Shown here piece after piece: positions 1-11,209 of a DNA stretch of 64,000 nucleotides. Every line of letters begins with the position of its first letter. Positions within the stretch are counted from its first letter, which is position 1. The stretch is from Laguncularia racemosa (Eukaryota > Streptophyta > Magnoliopsida > Myrtales > Combretaceae). The notes below the pieces were generated by a model. The model ran no database searches. It had not been told where the DNA came from and was given only the letters and a program-made list of their open reading frames with translations. Made by a program: the position numbers and the translations under genes. The stretch covers positions 1,426,001 to 1,490,000 of the forward strand of contig JBBMOL010000066.1 in NCBI GenBank assembly GCA_037954665.1. The letters run 5' to 3'.

Positions 1-3000
1 GCCTTCAGGATCTGCTATAAAGATCACATCAGGTGGAAGTACTCGAATTAATTGTGGCCAGAACATATTCATCGCACGTCTTTCCCCTTCACTCCATTGT
101 GTTGGTTCAGGAAATGCATTTGCACGTATAGTCATTGCAGCAAAGAATGCACCCATCTGTGCTTTTGAGACTTGTTCTTCATTTTTTAGTTCACCTTTAG
201 CTGCCATAAAAGTCCACATTAGCATGACATGATGTAAAAGTTGAATGTTAATTGAATGGCAAGACTTCCAGCTAGGGTCCACAGAATTTCTACAGGGGGT
301 AAACCTAAGTAAATGGATTACATTGCTTTATATCTTCAGGGCTAAGATGACCCAAAAGCAGTTTCACCAAACCTCACCTTACATGTAAACAGTTCCCTGC
401 CTTAACCACAACAGCAATTATTGGAGACAAATATCTATTACATTTACCAGAGTGTTGATGCCCCCATGAAACCATTTTCATCTCAGTTAATTATGGGAAT
501 TAAATCTTTGAACATCATGCATTCTAAGGAAGAAAGACCAAGGAGATACCCTTTACACACACTTATGATTGAAAGTTTTGCTTGTTATGTACAATTTTTT
601 TCTCAATAATCAAATTACTTAAAATGAATATGTGAGACATACTTATGAAGAAGAATGGACTCACGTTTTCTTTTCTTTTCTTTTCTTTTTTAATTTATAT
701 ATCTAGTAATTCCAATCCTACACTATATCACATTAAGAATCAAAATAGAAAAAGAATATGGTAACAATTTTTCCTCAAAATCCATCAATGCCAATCTTAA
801 TTAGAGGATCCACTTTCTTATTGCTACAATATCGTAAAACAGTTCATCCAAGAGAAGGTGTTTTACATATATTGATCAGTCAGTTTGTGCTCTACTCCAA
901 CTAAAAGCACAGGAATATTTTCACAAACCACAAGGTTACTGGCAAAGGTATCATGTTATGTAGGATCAAAGTTACAAGACATGATGTACACCTTAGAGTA
1001 CTTACCAGACAGTTTGGACATCATCCAAAAAGTAAAAGAAATTAAGGCAACATCTAGGAAAACATTTGAGCCTCTAAAAGTTCATTCAAATTCCAAGCTA
1101 ATTCTGTTTAAAGATTATTAAGTGGACTTGGGTGTAAAAGTGGTAAACATGATTGCTTCGGCTGAACATTTCCAATAGCATATTTCAAACCTTGTGACAT
1201 TGCTCTTCCATACATGATAAAGTCACAGAAATCTAGGGTTAACAACATGGGCCAATCACTCTTATATTGTATAAATAATCACAACCCCCAACAGCAAAAT
1301 AATGATACGCTTACATGGAGACAAATAACTACTTTATAGTGCTACGTGGATAAAAGGGTCTACTTCACACTCAAAATACCTAAGTATTGTCAAACCTAGT
1401 TGAGGGGTAAACAATCAATTTGACTAATCATTTTAGAGCTTGGCAGAACAATAACACATTCATACTGTGTGGACTATATCGTTCTAATAATAAAGAAGGG
1501 AAGGTGGCAAAACCACTGCAAGAAGGCGGTGACCACCTAATGTGGGGTCTTTTTAACTCCAATGGCATTTATTGACCTTACTGCAAGCCTGGTCAAACTT
1601 CTTTTTGTTTTGAATAATTGGTTAGGCATATTTGGCCTTGCATATTGGTAAACATCGCAGCTGGTACTTATTACCTATTTATTCTTTCTAATAACAAGTT
1701 TGTATACAAGGAATAAATGATGTGCTTGATGAGCTGCTGACGGGAAACTTAACGAATCCCAAATTGATTTAATTGACTTTCCCTTTCTTGACGATGACAT
1801 AAAAGCAGCCTCTTTTTGCCAATATATTAGAAAGGCTCCAGGCCCCAGAGGGTTTTCTGCTAAATTTTACATAGCAGCCTGGTCTATTATTTGTTTGGAT
1901 CTTATTGGTGAGGCCAGAGAATTCCTACGCTAGGGATTTCTGCTCAAACAGGTAAGCAATTCCATCATTTCTTTGTTCCTAAAGTCAGCTAACCCATCCA
2001 AGTTAAATGATTTCATATCTAAAGCTCCTAAAAGCCATGTTGAAGGAAGTCCACCCCTCACTAATCAGTAGAGAGAAAGCTGCATTTGTCCCAGGGCTTC
2101 ATATCTCTGACAAGATATTCTTAGTGCAAGAATTAGTCTATGGTTATCACCCAAACTGGGGTTCTCCTAGATGCACTCTCAAAGTTCATATCTTGAAAGC
2201 CTACAACTCTCAATTGGAAGTTCCTAAATTGGATTCCTTGTTGCTTGAAATTTCCTGATTATTTTGTCGTTTGCTGGCTATGTACTACCCAACACCAAGA
2301 TTTTCAATCAATATCAACGGTGAGCTTGTTGGCTTTTTTCTGAGTTTAAGAGCAATTCGCCAAGGTGGTCCAATATTGCCCTATCTCTTTGTTTCAGCCA
2401 TGGAGGTCCTTGCTGGTCTTCTTAGGAAAGCAGTGTCTTCTTTCTCCTAGCATTGGAGATGTAAACAAGAGAAAATCACCCACCTTTGCTTTACAGACGA
2501 TTTAATGATATTTTGTAAAGGTGAGTCGTCACCCATCTCTCTTGTTAAACAAGCACTAGCCACTGTAAAACATATTAAGCCAAATATCTTGATATGCATG
2601 GTCTCGATCATTACATATGATATTAAAGCCAGCCTGCTTATTAGTACACATATGATTTGGGTACAAACTAAGGTGGAAGCTGACGGGCCTACAATGACCT
2701 GAAATGGAAATCAGTCCATAGATGACAGAGAGTGTCTCATGGGGCAAGGCCTGCACAAGGAGCAGCTCTTGATGGACTTCTAGTAAGGTAAGCCCTCTAG
2801 GTAGAGGGTTATTGGACTCAATCGAACCATACACCAAAAATGGGGAAGGATTGGATCGAACTTGGGGTAACTCAGCAAGAGTGTCGTGCGTTTAAGGGAC
2901 GATTGTGATACCCAAGGCAATAGTGGTTTATAAGGCTAAGACTGAATACAAAATTAATATTAGCTAAGAATTTTCAAGCAAAGTTGATAAAGACATGTTA

Positions 3001-3748
3001 GTCACATATTGGCTTCGCCATTTATTATAGTTGGGTTCCGCCTTTTAAGTTAACATATATCAGGCACTTGCTAAGAATTTCTAAATATATACAATGATAA
3101 TGTGATTATAATTTGTGCCCTGAAGGAAGAAGAAGAAGGAGGAGGAGAAGAAAAAAACTACTACATTTTAGAATTTGTAATGAGTGAACAGATTCTCCTT
3201 AGTAGAAACGATTTATAGAGGGATCTACATGTGATTGGTGTGGCGGTAAATCAAAAGGGAAATAAAAAATTAAGATCCACAACTAGTTTCATATAAAACT
3301 GATATCAAATAAAGTTTTATATACAACGGCAATGTAGAATAAAAACAATCTCTTTTTACTAACCTGATCGCAGGATCGTATCCAAGACCTTCAAAGCTTG
3401 TTCCTCATTAAGAGGTCTGGTCTGTGTGGGACCAGTACAAACCCTAGCCTGAGCATCGAGCACCGTCTGATTAGGCTTACTGTACCTTGGGTTACGATAC
3501 GAAGTAGACAGAGAAGGATTTCTATTCCTAGTGTCGGATTCCTCAAACCCTAATTTCTCGACCGTGCTGAAGTCCAGTGCGGATGATCTCACTGCCAAGG
3601 TCAACGACGGAGTTGCCTGCTGTCGGCGAGTCCAACGGGTCTGGTTGTGGGGTGAAGTGAGAGAAAGTGAAGTGGTTTTGGTTTGGTTGATGCAGATTGA
3701 GGAGAGAGAGAATTGACAAGGACGAGGAGAAGTAAGCAGAGTGTGCAT
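1..3748 (-). CDS. Glycosyltransferase family 3 / anthranilate phosphoribosyltransferase-like protein, 5' part (partial)
   Basis: Two exons are visible: exon 1 at 3748-3364 and exon 2 at 200-1, which runs off the window edge. Exon 1 ends in CAG followed by GTTAGT, and exon 2 follows an intron ending TTTATGGCAG. The join keeps the frame (Ile-Leu-Arg-Ser-Ala-Lys-Gly-Glu). About 195 residues can be read. The first 70 or so are rich in Ser, Thr and Arg and poor in acidic residues, as in a plastid transit peptide. The stretch with ARVCTGPTQTRPLNEEQALK and, in exon 2, AQMGAFFAAMTIRANAFPE resembles the N-terminal helical domain of the plant TrpD-like family. Family members transfer or use phosphoribosyl groups, and TrpD itself acts in tryptophan synthesis in the plastid. 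The phosphoribosyl-binding core lies outside the window, so catalytic status cannot be judged. The start at 3748 is the only upstream Met in the open frame. Family assignment is from recognition. Confidence 0.72.
201..3363 (-). other. Large first intron of the GT3-like gene
   Basis: On the minus strand the intron begins GTTAGT at 3363 and ends GCAG at 201, 3163 bases in all. It is AT-rich and contains a plus-strand LINE fragment around 1700-2620. Around 2909 a TGTGATACCC sequence resembles the start of some gypsy LTRs, but no partner was found. I see nothing conserved in 210-1650 apart from T-rich tracts (CTTTT repeats near 670-690). Confidence 0.6.
1700..2620 (+). mobile_element. LINE (L1-type) reverse transcriptase fragment, decayed
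   Basis: Conceptual translation across several frames gives the usual order of plant L1-type reverse transcriptase blocks. First comes a KAPGP-like finger segment (about 1830-1845), then a LLKQV...ISL segment (about 1940-1980). Next are AFVPGLHISDKIFLVQELV (2064-2120) and LKVHILKAYNS, the remnant of the first catalytic block. These are followed by IRQGGPILPYLFVSAMEVLA (about 2350-2415) and CFTDDLMIFCKGE at about 2490-2525, where the catalytic FADD box reads FTDD. Stops and frameshifts interrupt all blocks. No endonuclease, ORF1 or poly(A) end was seen, so this is an internal fragment. It lies antisense to the host gene, inside its first intron. Confidence 0.75.
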
Positions 3749-5453
3749 TTTTTCTGTTATGTTTCTCTGTGTGTGTGTGTATACCTTACAGCTCTTGATG
3801 TGATGTCCGGTCAGAAGAAGAAGAAGGTGAAGCGGATTAACGAGGTGAAAGAGAGAGAATAATGAAAGTCAATTAGGAAGTTTTTCTGGTTTGCACCTTG
3901 AACTGAATGTTTATATTTTCTTTTCTGGGTCTTCTTGTCTTATCTCATCACATGCGTGATGGCATCCTAAGTGTTGAAATTTGGATCAAGATTTATTTTT
4001 CCAAAAGTCAACTTGGTGTCGAGTCCCTTATTCTTAATCGTCTATTTAACAAGGAGTATTTTCTTATTTAATTTTATAAATAATCTTTACATAATATAAT
4101 TGGATGACAAATTCTATGAATAACTTTACTATTTACATCTTTAAAAACTATCATTTTACTCTCCCTCCTAATGCAACCCCCACTCCACCCCCTTCTCCTT
4201 GGTACCTTTTTTATCTATCTTTTACTTGTAATTATATAATTACTTTTACTTATAATTACATAATTACAAGTAATTAATGATATAGTATAGTTACATTGCA
4301 TTTTTATTCTTTAAAATCTATCAAATAATAAATTGTTAATTAAAATCTCTTAATCTTCAAGAAAAAAAAAAAACTAAATAAGGCCTCATACACACCAATT
4401 TATATAAATATGTGTAAACTAGTACAACTCAACATAAATTTCTCAATGAATTCTCTTTCATTATACCATGTAGGTCTATAAAATGCAATAAAGGAGTTAA
4501 ATTGATTGGCTCAATCAAAATTCAACTTTTTTGAAAATCCCTTCTTTTTGTTTAAGAAGTAAATGACAATGCTAAACAAATAAGTATATATGGAAATACA
4601 AGGAGAGAGAGAATTAGAGAAATACTGAGGTAAGAATTATAGTAGTTTCACCTCATATATCAATTCACTCTTCTATCTCCATTGACCAGGCTTTAGTCAA
4701 CTAAACTAATTTTCACTATACTCTAAAATAAATAAATGTACAAGTACAAGCTTACAACAATCACTACTTTGTTTCATGTCCACTAAAAGCTTACTAAATC
4801 TATAGTACTGCAATAGTTCTTTCAAAGTTACAAAACTTTCTCAATTTACAAAAATCAAGAATAAGGAAACACTTAGAAAAATTCCTCTATATGTTTACTT
4901 AAGTGAAACTTTAAGTGCAAAGATCCTTCCATCTTTCTTCTTGACCTTCTATTTATAATAAATAAATGACTGCCATAAATGAAATATCTTGATCATAGAC
5001 TAGAAATGAAATTTCTTGTTTAAAATGCTTTTTCATGCTCTAGACTTGTTTAAATTTATTATAGACTTTCATTGAGTTGATATGGCAAGATCTTCTCAAA
5101 TTTTCTCTACAAAATCCTCTCATCAACCCTACCTAACGTTAATTTGAAATAGATGAAAGAAAGTAACTTAATATAACTTAATTTTCTCCATTAAATTTGA
5201 GCTATATCATATGAAGTTTGATGAAAATAAAAATTTTAGTTCATTGTTTGCCTAAATTACCTTCTATATTTGTAATACACCCACCTTCTACATTATGTGA
5301 TGTGTTCTATATTGAACATACACTTTCATGTTTAAAGTCTATACATTTAGTCATTTGATTAAATATACATTAAATGTTTTATTAACATCACAACCATTTA
5401 GGAGAGTTGACATACTATGCACTTTATTAATGTTAGTTTTGTTGTTATCTTTG
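3749..5453. other. Intergenic region upstream of the GT3-like gene
   Basis: This stretch should hold the GT3-like promoter and 5' leader, read on the minus strand from about 3900. A short (TG)n run sits at 3768-3780, just upstream of the start codon. The rest is AT-rich with A and T runs, and I see no coding sequence. The last few hundred bases before 5454 are probably a decayed 5' LTR, because a primer-binding site follows, but the LTR start could not be placed. Confidence 0.4.
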
Positions 5454-6350
5454 TGGCATCAAAGCATGGTCAAATCCTTTTTCTAACCTTAGGGGATGAG
5501 TTTAATTCTCACTCAAGGTTTAATTTATAGTAAGGACCTTGCCTCTCTTAGTGAGTTAATTTGCCAAGATTTAGACCTTTAAACTTAGATTAAAGCATTG
5601 ATTGAATAGGAATTTGGGGATTAATGATTGTTATATGTATCAAATGTGGATAATTCAAGAATGATGATCGAAACTTTACTTTTAATGGATCAAACTATCT
5701 AGGATGGTGTTGTTTGATTTGAATTGTCTCAAACCCTAACAATATGACTCCAAATCATGTAAGATAAATAGGTGCGAGTACATTATAAGGAGTTAGTTAC
5801 TCAATTCAACAGTAAATGAGGTAGTCAAGGGAAATTTCAAATGTGAAGCAAGGGAACATAAGTTTAGCTATATATTGCATTACACAATGAAGTTATTTAG
5901 ATGAATTAAAGGTAGTGATGGATTTCCATATTGTGTACGTGAATGAATAAGAAAGCTATAATTGTAATGTGGTAGGTATGTTTCTCGAAATGAAGAGCCA
6001 AAACAAACTCACACAAATTTTAATGGGGTTAAATGAGGCTTATGAACATATTAAAAACCAAAACTTGTCCATGATCCTTTGCTAACTATGAACAAGGCCT
6101 TTTATTTGCAACAAATTGAGAAGCAAGCAAAAGTAACCTCTGCTATGGTATACGATGTTGAAAGGACTGCTTATACGGCTAATTTTAAGAAACAAAAGAT
6201 GAGATAAAATTTGTTACACTCAATGCAAGGTTAAAGGGCATTTAATTGATAATTATTTTGAAATTATAAATTACTTAGATTAGTTTAAAGGCAAGTGAAC
6301 TAAAAGCTTTGTAAGACATGTAAATAGTATGAATTTGTGTATAATAGTAA
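5454..6350 (+). mobile_element. Ty1/copia fragment: primer-binding site plus decayed gag
   Basis: TGGCATCAAAGCATGG at 5454-5469 is one or two changes from the initiator tRNA-Met primer site used by most plant copia elements. Downstream, pieces of a UBN2/copia-type gag appear in shifting frames. The clearest is MGLNEAYEHIKNQNLSM near 6025-6075, followed by a NKAF...QQIEKQ-like stretch. A degenerate zinc knuckle near 6212-6255 reads C-x2-C-x4-H with the last Cys replaced by Tyr. No pol was found, since the Tekay-like element starts at 6417. The gag match is good in order and spacing, but the frame is broken many times. Confidence 0.62.
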
Positions 6351-6416
6351 ACATGTTTTAATGCCCCGGAACCAGGGATGCTACGATCTGCCATGTGACC
6401 ATAGTAGTTAAAGATA

Positions 6417-8231
6417 TGTTAAAGCTTTTAATCACTATATACTACTAAATCTACATTTCCTATTAATCACAATCAAGGTAACATTTAACAATATAACAAA
6501 TGTCTTAATTAAATCCCATGAACAATTTACATACTTCTTCAAAGAGCTTCGGAATACATTAATTCAAACTACTCTAGATATTGTTTATTTTAAATACTTA
6601 AATTCTCAAATATCAAAATAAGTCTTAAAACTATTTCAAAGGCTTTAGAGGATCATTCCTCACCTAATCATCATAGTAGTAAAAGAAATCTACATCATTC
6701 CCCTCTTATACATTTAACCCTAGGTCCTCGTCATAGGTAACGTATTCATCTGTATTTGCAACACAAAAAAAAAAAAAAAATCCTTAAGGAGTGAGCTAAC
6801 ACTCAATACGTATAACCCACAAACACACGTACATGATCAAATATAAAGCTAAGTCACATGCATTAATATAGACATCAAAATAATACAGTAGGTTATTATT
6901 TTATTTAGTCTATAGAATAACAATGAGGTACTAATGACCCCACCAAACCATATATACATACTTAACACATAGTACGATGTTGGAAATCGCCACTATAGGC
7001 CCCAATAACCATGAATCCTTAAACCCACCTAAATCATTTCTATCACAACGCCATTAGGGACAGTGTCACACAAGAATCATTGGGATGCCTCTTAGGGATC
7101 TACCACTATAGGCCCTAGGTACAGCCAAACATGACCAACAACCAACTTAATCAATCCATTATAATTATTCCAATTTACAACTATCCTAACAATCACAAGA
7201 AACAACAAAGTTTACACGTACCCGATAATGTAATATTAAGCATGACTTGTCCTTGATTAACAACTAGATCGAAATATGTCGAAATGTAAATAATTCACTC
7301 TTAATACTAGTCCACATATCGTCTAAGTTACTTAATTCTGTTCATTTAATCGTTATAGAATTCCTTCTCTTACTCTCTTGAAAATTCTAGGGTTTTACTA
7401 AGTTTTTAGGTTGAATGGAAATTCAAATAGATAGAAAATAAATCGAATAGAACAATGTCTTTAGGTACATGGCCATACATTAGGCTGTGTACTTTGGCAC
7501 GATTGGATATACGACCATCTATTGTGGTTATGTATCTTTTTTTGTATTTTGGTATTTTAACAAGCCCAAGTACATGGTCTTGTATTTAACTGTATGCCTT
7601 TCTGTGAATTTTCATGATTTAGCACACCTAAGTGCATGGGTGTGTCCTTTGTTCATATACCTTTCTATACACAATGCATATTTCTATATGGGCAAGTACA
7701 CAAGCGTATATTTAATCGTATACTATGCTATTCCACACAAACTACTTTTCCTTTTTCTCAATTCATTCCTCAGCCTAAATTCTATGATCCTAAGTATAAT
7801 TGGATCATAAATTTTGTTAATCCTAATACATTTTGTGGATGTCTCAATTCATGATTCAAACCCTTGATTACTTGATTCCATGCTTGTTTTGCCTCATTCC
7901 TTGATTCGAATTCTATCAATCATGCTATAAAAATTTTCTTAATTCATGATTCCATTATCAAAGCAATAACTTGATCATTAGAATCCTTTACCTAATGAAA
8001 TCGAATTAATCCTTATGGTTGTTCACTAGGTCACCTTAAGGGTCCTTAAGAGTATCTCTTTGTTTGCTACTGTGCAAATGATAAAAAAAGGGTTCACTAG
8101 GTCAAGCTAAGGTTTATATATCCCAATCATGAAAAGACTAAATTGCCTATGTGTCTTTATAATAATTACATATTTTCCTTGGTTTTATATTTTAACAATA
8201 TTGGATAATTATATATTTCCGAATTTTTACA
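6417..8231 (-). repeat. 3' LTR of the Tekay-like element
   Basis: About 1.8 kb, beginning with TG at 6417 and ending in CA at 8231 on the plus strand. It aligns along its length with 15125-16956: both share the TAATCAC...CATATAC block near the start, the CCAAACCATATATA block, and the closing TTATATATTTCC segment. Open frames at 7487-7810 and 7636-7854 fall in this repeat and have no counterpart in the protein-coding part of the element, so I do not treat them as genes. Confidence 0.8.
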
Positions 8232-8250
8232 TTCTCCTCCTCCCTCCACC
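8232..8250 (-). other. Polypurine tract of the Tekay-like element
   Basis: On the minus strand this reads GGTGGAGGGAGGAGGAGAA, an all-purine run with one T, directly before the 3' LTR start TGTAAAAATT. This is the expected plus-strand priming site, and it fixes both the LTR boundary and the element orientation. Confidence 0.8.
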
Positions 8251-8259
8251 TTTATAAAA

Positions 8260-10502
8260 ACTTCGTCCTCGAAAGTTACCTGAATTTGGAAAAGTTTAGA
8301 TGTTTCCTTCGCATATCATCTTTCAGTTTCCACATTGCTTCATATTTTGTCTGATTTGTCCATTGTACCTTAATGTAGAGAATTACTCTCGTCCTCAACA
8401 CTTGTTCCTTGACATCCATAATTTTAACTAGTCTTTTAATAGAGGATAAGTTTGGTTGTACATTTAAAGGCTCCAAAGCCACTATCTGATCCAAAATTTC
8501 TCAACACTAATATATGAAATGCATTATGTACCTCAGCTAAACTTTGTGGTAAAGCTAACTTGTAAGCTACATTGCCAATCATTTCCAAAATCTCAAATGG
8601 GCCTACATATCTCGAGTTTCCCTTTTAGACCAAACCTAATCACTACTTAGTTGGAGAAACTTTCAACAGTGCTTTATCTCTTACTTGAAATTCTAAGGGA
8701 TGTTGTCTCTTATCATCATAACTCTTTTATCAGCTCTGATTTGTCTCAATTTTACTTTATCTACAGCTTCCTATACTAATTTTGATTTTAGCATTTGTCT
8801 TTCCCCCACTTCATTCCAATGTAATGGGGATCAGCATTTTCTTCCATATAAAACTTCATAAGAAGCCATTTAGATGGTTGCTTGATAGCTATTGTTATAG
8901 GCAAACTCAACTAAAGATAGGTGCTCATTCTAATTACCTCTAAAGTCTAGCACATATACTCTGAGCAAATCCTTCAAGATCTAAACAGTCCTCTTAGATT
9001 ATCCATTTGTTTGGGGGTGAAACATAGTACTGAATTGTAGTCTTGTGCCTAAGGCTTTATATATGCTATTCCAAAATCTTCTTACAAATCGTGTATCTCT
9101 ATCAAAGATTATTGTTACTAGCACTCCATGTAGCCTTACAATCTCCGGTATATACAATTTAGTCAATTTTTCCATTTTGTATCCTACTCAGATAAATAGA
9201 AAGTGACCAAACTTGGTTAACCGGTCTATTATCACCCATACTACATCATGTTTCTCTTTAGTATTCAGGAGGGTCATAATGAAATCTATTATCACGTGTT
9301 CCCATTTCCACTTAAGAACTAAGAGGGGTTGTAATTCTCCAACCAGCCTTTGATGTTCAATTTTGATCTGCTAACAAGTAAGACGCCTCGATATGTACTC
9401 GACTATCTCTCCTTTCATGTTCTTCAACCAATAGTAGTTCTTCAAGTCTTTATATATCTTAGTATTTTTGGGATAGATTGTATAAGCAAAATAGTGTGCC
9501 TCTTTCATGATTTCTTTCTTTAGCTTTACATCCTTCGGCATGCGCAATTGTGTTCCATATCTTAAAATCCCATCTAAGTAAATGTTAAAATTAGGAGCCT
9601 TGCCCTATTTCAATATGCTCTTGATTTTTTAAGTGTTCTCATCCTTTACTTAAGTGGTCTTGATTTTATCCACTAGAGTTAGTTGTATGCATAAAGTGGC
9701 CATCTTTGCTCCCACTTCTTAAGTCAAAATATTTAGTTCTAGTTTATGCATGTCATTTAATAATTCTTACTGTGAAGTGATTAAAGTAACAAGATTACCT
9801 TGTTTCTTCCTACTAAGGGCATATGCCACCACATTAACTTTTCTTATATGGTATTGGATTTCCAAGTCATAATCTTTAATCAACTCTAACCATCTTCTTT
9901 GGTGAATATTTGAAGATGTATTTCAAGCTTCTATGGTCAATAAAAATCTTGCATTTCTCCCCATATAGGTAGCATCTCTATAATTTTAGTGCTAATATCA
10001 TTGCTACCAACTCTAAGTCATGAGTCAGGTAATTCTTCTCATATGGCTTTAGTTGACAAGATGCATATGTTATAACTTGCCCACCTTGTATTAAAATAAA
10101 TCCTAACCCTTAGGCTAAAGCATCACTATAAATAGTGAATTCTTCTCCACTCTTAGGTAGTGTTAGAATTGGTGTTGACATAAGTTTCTCCCTGAGTTTT
10201 TGGAAATTAGCTTCACATTTATCATCCCACTCAAACCTTACCTTCTTTTGTGTTAATTTGGTGAGAGGAGTTACTATCTTTGAGAATCCCTCTACAAATC
10301 TTCTGTAGTAACTTGCTAAACCTAAGAAGCTTCTTATGTTTGTTACTGTCTTTAGTTTGGGCCAATCTACTACAGCTCTCACCTTTTCTAGGTTTATTGA
10401 GATTCCATCTTTGTTAATCACATGACTTAAGAAAACTACTTGCTCTAACTAGAATTCATATTTCTTAAATTTGGCATATAATCTCTCTACTTGTAACCTA
10501 TC
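8260..10502 (-). pseudogene. Tekay-like pol, 3' half: end of RT, RNase H, integrase, chromodomain-like tail
   Basis: Read on the minus strand. The best open piece (10421-10110) holds the RT thumb/connection with FLGLASYYRRFVEGFSKI, then a KVRFEWDDKCEANFQKL segment and the start of RNase H at YSDA. Further down come ITYASCQLKPYEKNY and a YLYGEKCKIFIDHRSLKYI-like RNase H block, then integrase pieces in broken frames near 9800-8800. The last open piece (8494-8276) resembles the C-terminal chromodomain of chromoviruses: it carries VKVQW-like and EDMRRK-like motifs and reads IKVQWTNQTKYEAMWKLKDD. Many stops interrupt the chain, which is separated from its N-terminal half by the solo LTR. Confidence 0.8.
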
Positions 10503-10792
10503 TGTAAACACCCCATTTTTGCCCTAGGAATCAATAATTTTCAATAATAATCAATTTTCAATTTTTCCTAATTTTTCCCAATTTTTCCTTAATTTAGCAT
10601 AAATAATAAAAATATTCAAAAATGAAAATAAATAGGAAAACACTTCAATTTTGAAAAATGATTTTAGAAATAGCAATAATGAATAATAAATAATTTTTAC
10701 AAATTTTTGAAATTTCAAAAAATACAAAAAAATAAAAAAAATTGCATCGCATATGTACAATTTGCGATGTAAATAAAATCGGGAAATTGGGC

Positions 10793-10885
10793 CAGCTCAG
10801 CTGGCTCGTGTGTGCGCCTGGGAACCGTGTGAAGGCTGAAGGTCGCGAGTTCGAATCCCCCCGCAGGCGCTCGGCAAAAATTTTT
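10793..10885 (+). promoter_or_regulatory. tRNA-like module (A box, B box, T-run) in the solo LTR
   Basis: CAGCTCAGCTGG at 10793-10804 resembles a Pol III A box. AGTTCGAATCC at 10848-10858 resembles a B box, 43 bases further on, which is within the usual tRNA range. A TTTTT run follows at 10881-10885. The same pair is present in both LTRs of the complete related element. The T-arm stem does not pair well and the whole does not fold as a standard tRNA in my hands, so I call it tRNA-like rather than a tRNA gene. Activity is unknown. Confidence 0.4.
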
Positions 10886-10901
10886 CGTTCTTTTCCCTGG
10901 A

Positions 10902-11209
10902 GCTGCCACGTGGCAGCATGTGATTGGCCGAGGGAAGTCACGCGCGTCGCGCGTGATCGTCTTCTTCGCGAGCCCAGCCGGAGGAAAAAATCCGACAGAA
11001 GTCCGACGAAGGCGAAATCGGCCGTTTTCTTTTTAATCTTCTAGATTAAAGTCGAGATAAGGCCAAATCCATCAGATAAACCAAAGGAACACAAGAGATT
11101 AACATCAAATCGCCGGGATAAAATCGAATCTAAGAAACGGAAAAATATGGGTTTATCTAAATCGGCCGATTCGAGCTTATCCAAGAGGAGTTCGAGGTGC
11201 CTATAAATA
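10902..11209 (+). promoter_or_regulatory. LTR U3 promoter elements: G-box palindrome, inverted CCAAT, TATA box
   Basis: GCTGCCACGTGGCAGC at 10902-10917 is a perfect 16-base palindrome around a G-box (CACGTG), followed closely by GATTGG (inverted CCAAT). TATAAATA lies at 11202-11209. The related LTR at 28530 keeps CACGTGGCAGC and GATTGG (28903-28926) and a TATA box at 29213. This arrangement suggests the Pol II promoter of the LTR. The role of the G-box (for example in light or stress response) is inference. Confidence 0.5.

Noticed and set aside
421..1121. ORFs of 62 and 78 codons in the GT3 intron
   Set aside because: No motif, and they lie within a confidently bounded intron.
6405..6416. 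Target duplication for the Tekay-like element
   Set aside because: AGATA on the left and TTAGA on the right do not match. Decay or a misplaced left end prevents a call.
7487..7854. Two overlapping plus-strand ORFs of 107 and 72 codons
   Set aside because: They lie within the 3' LTR of the Tekay-like element. The partner LTR has a diverged frame, and there are no recognisable motifs.
10780..10885. A functional tRNA gene
   Set aside because: A and B boxes are present but the T-arm and acceptor stems do not pair, and the sequence recurs at the same LTR position in three copies. It is an LTR module, not a free tRNA gene.
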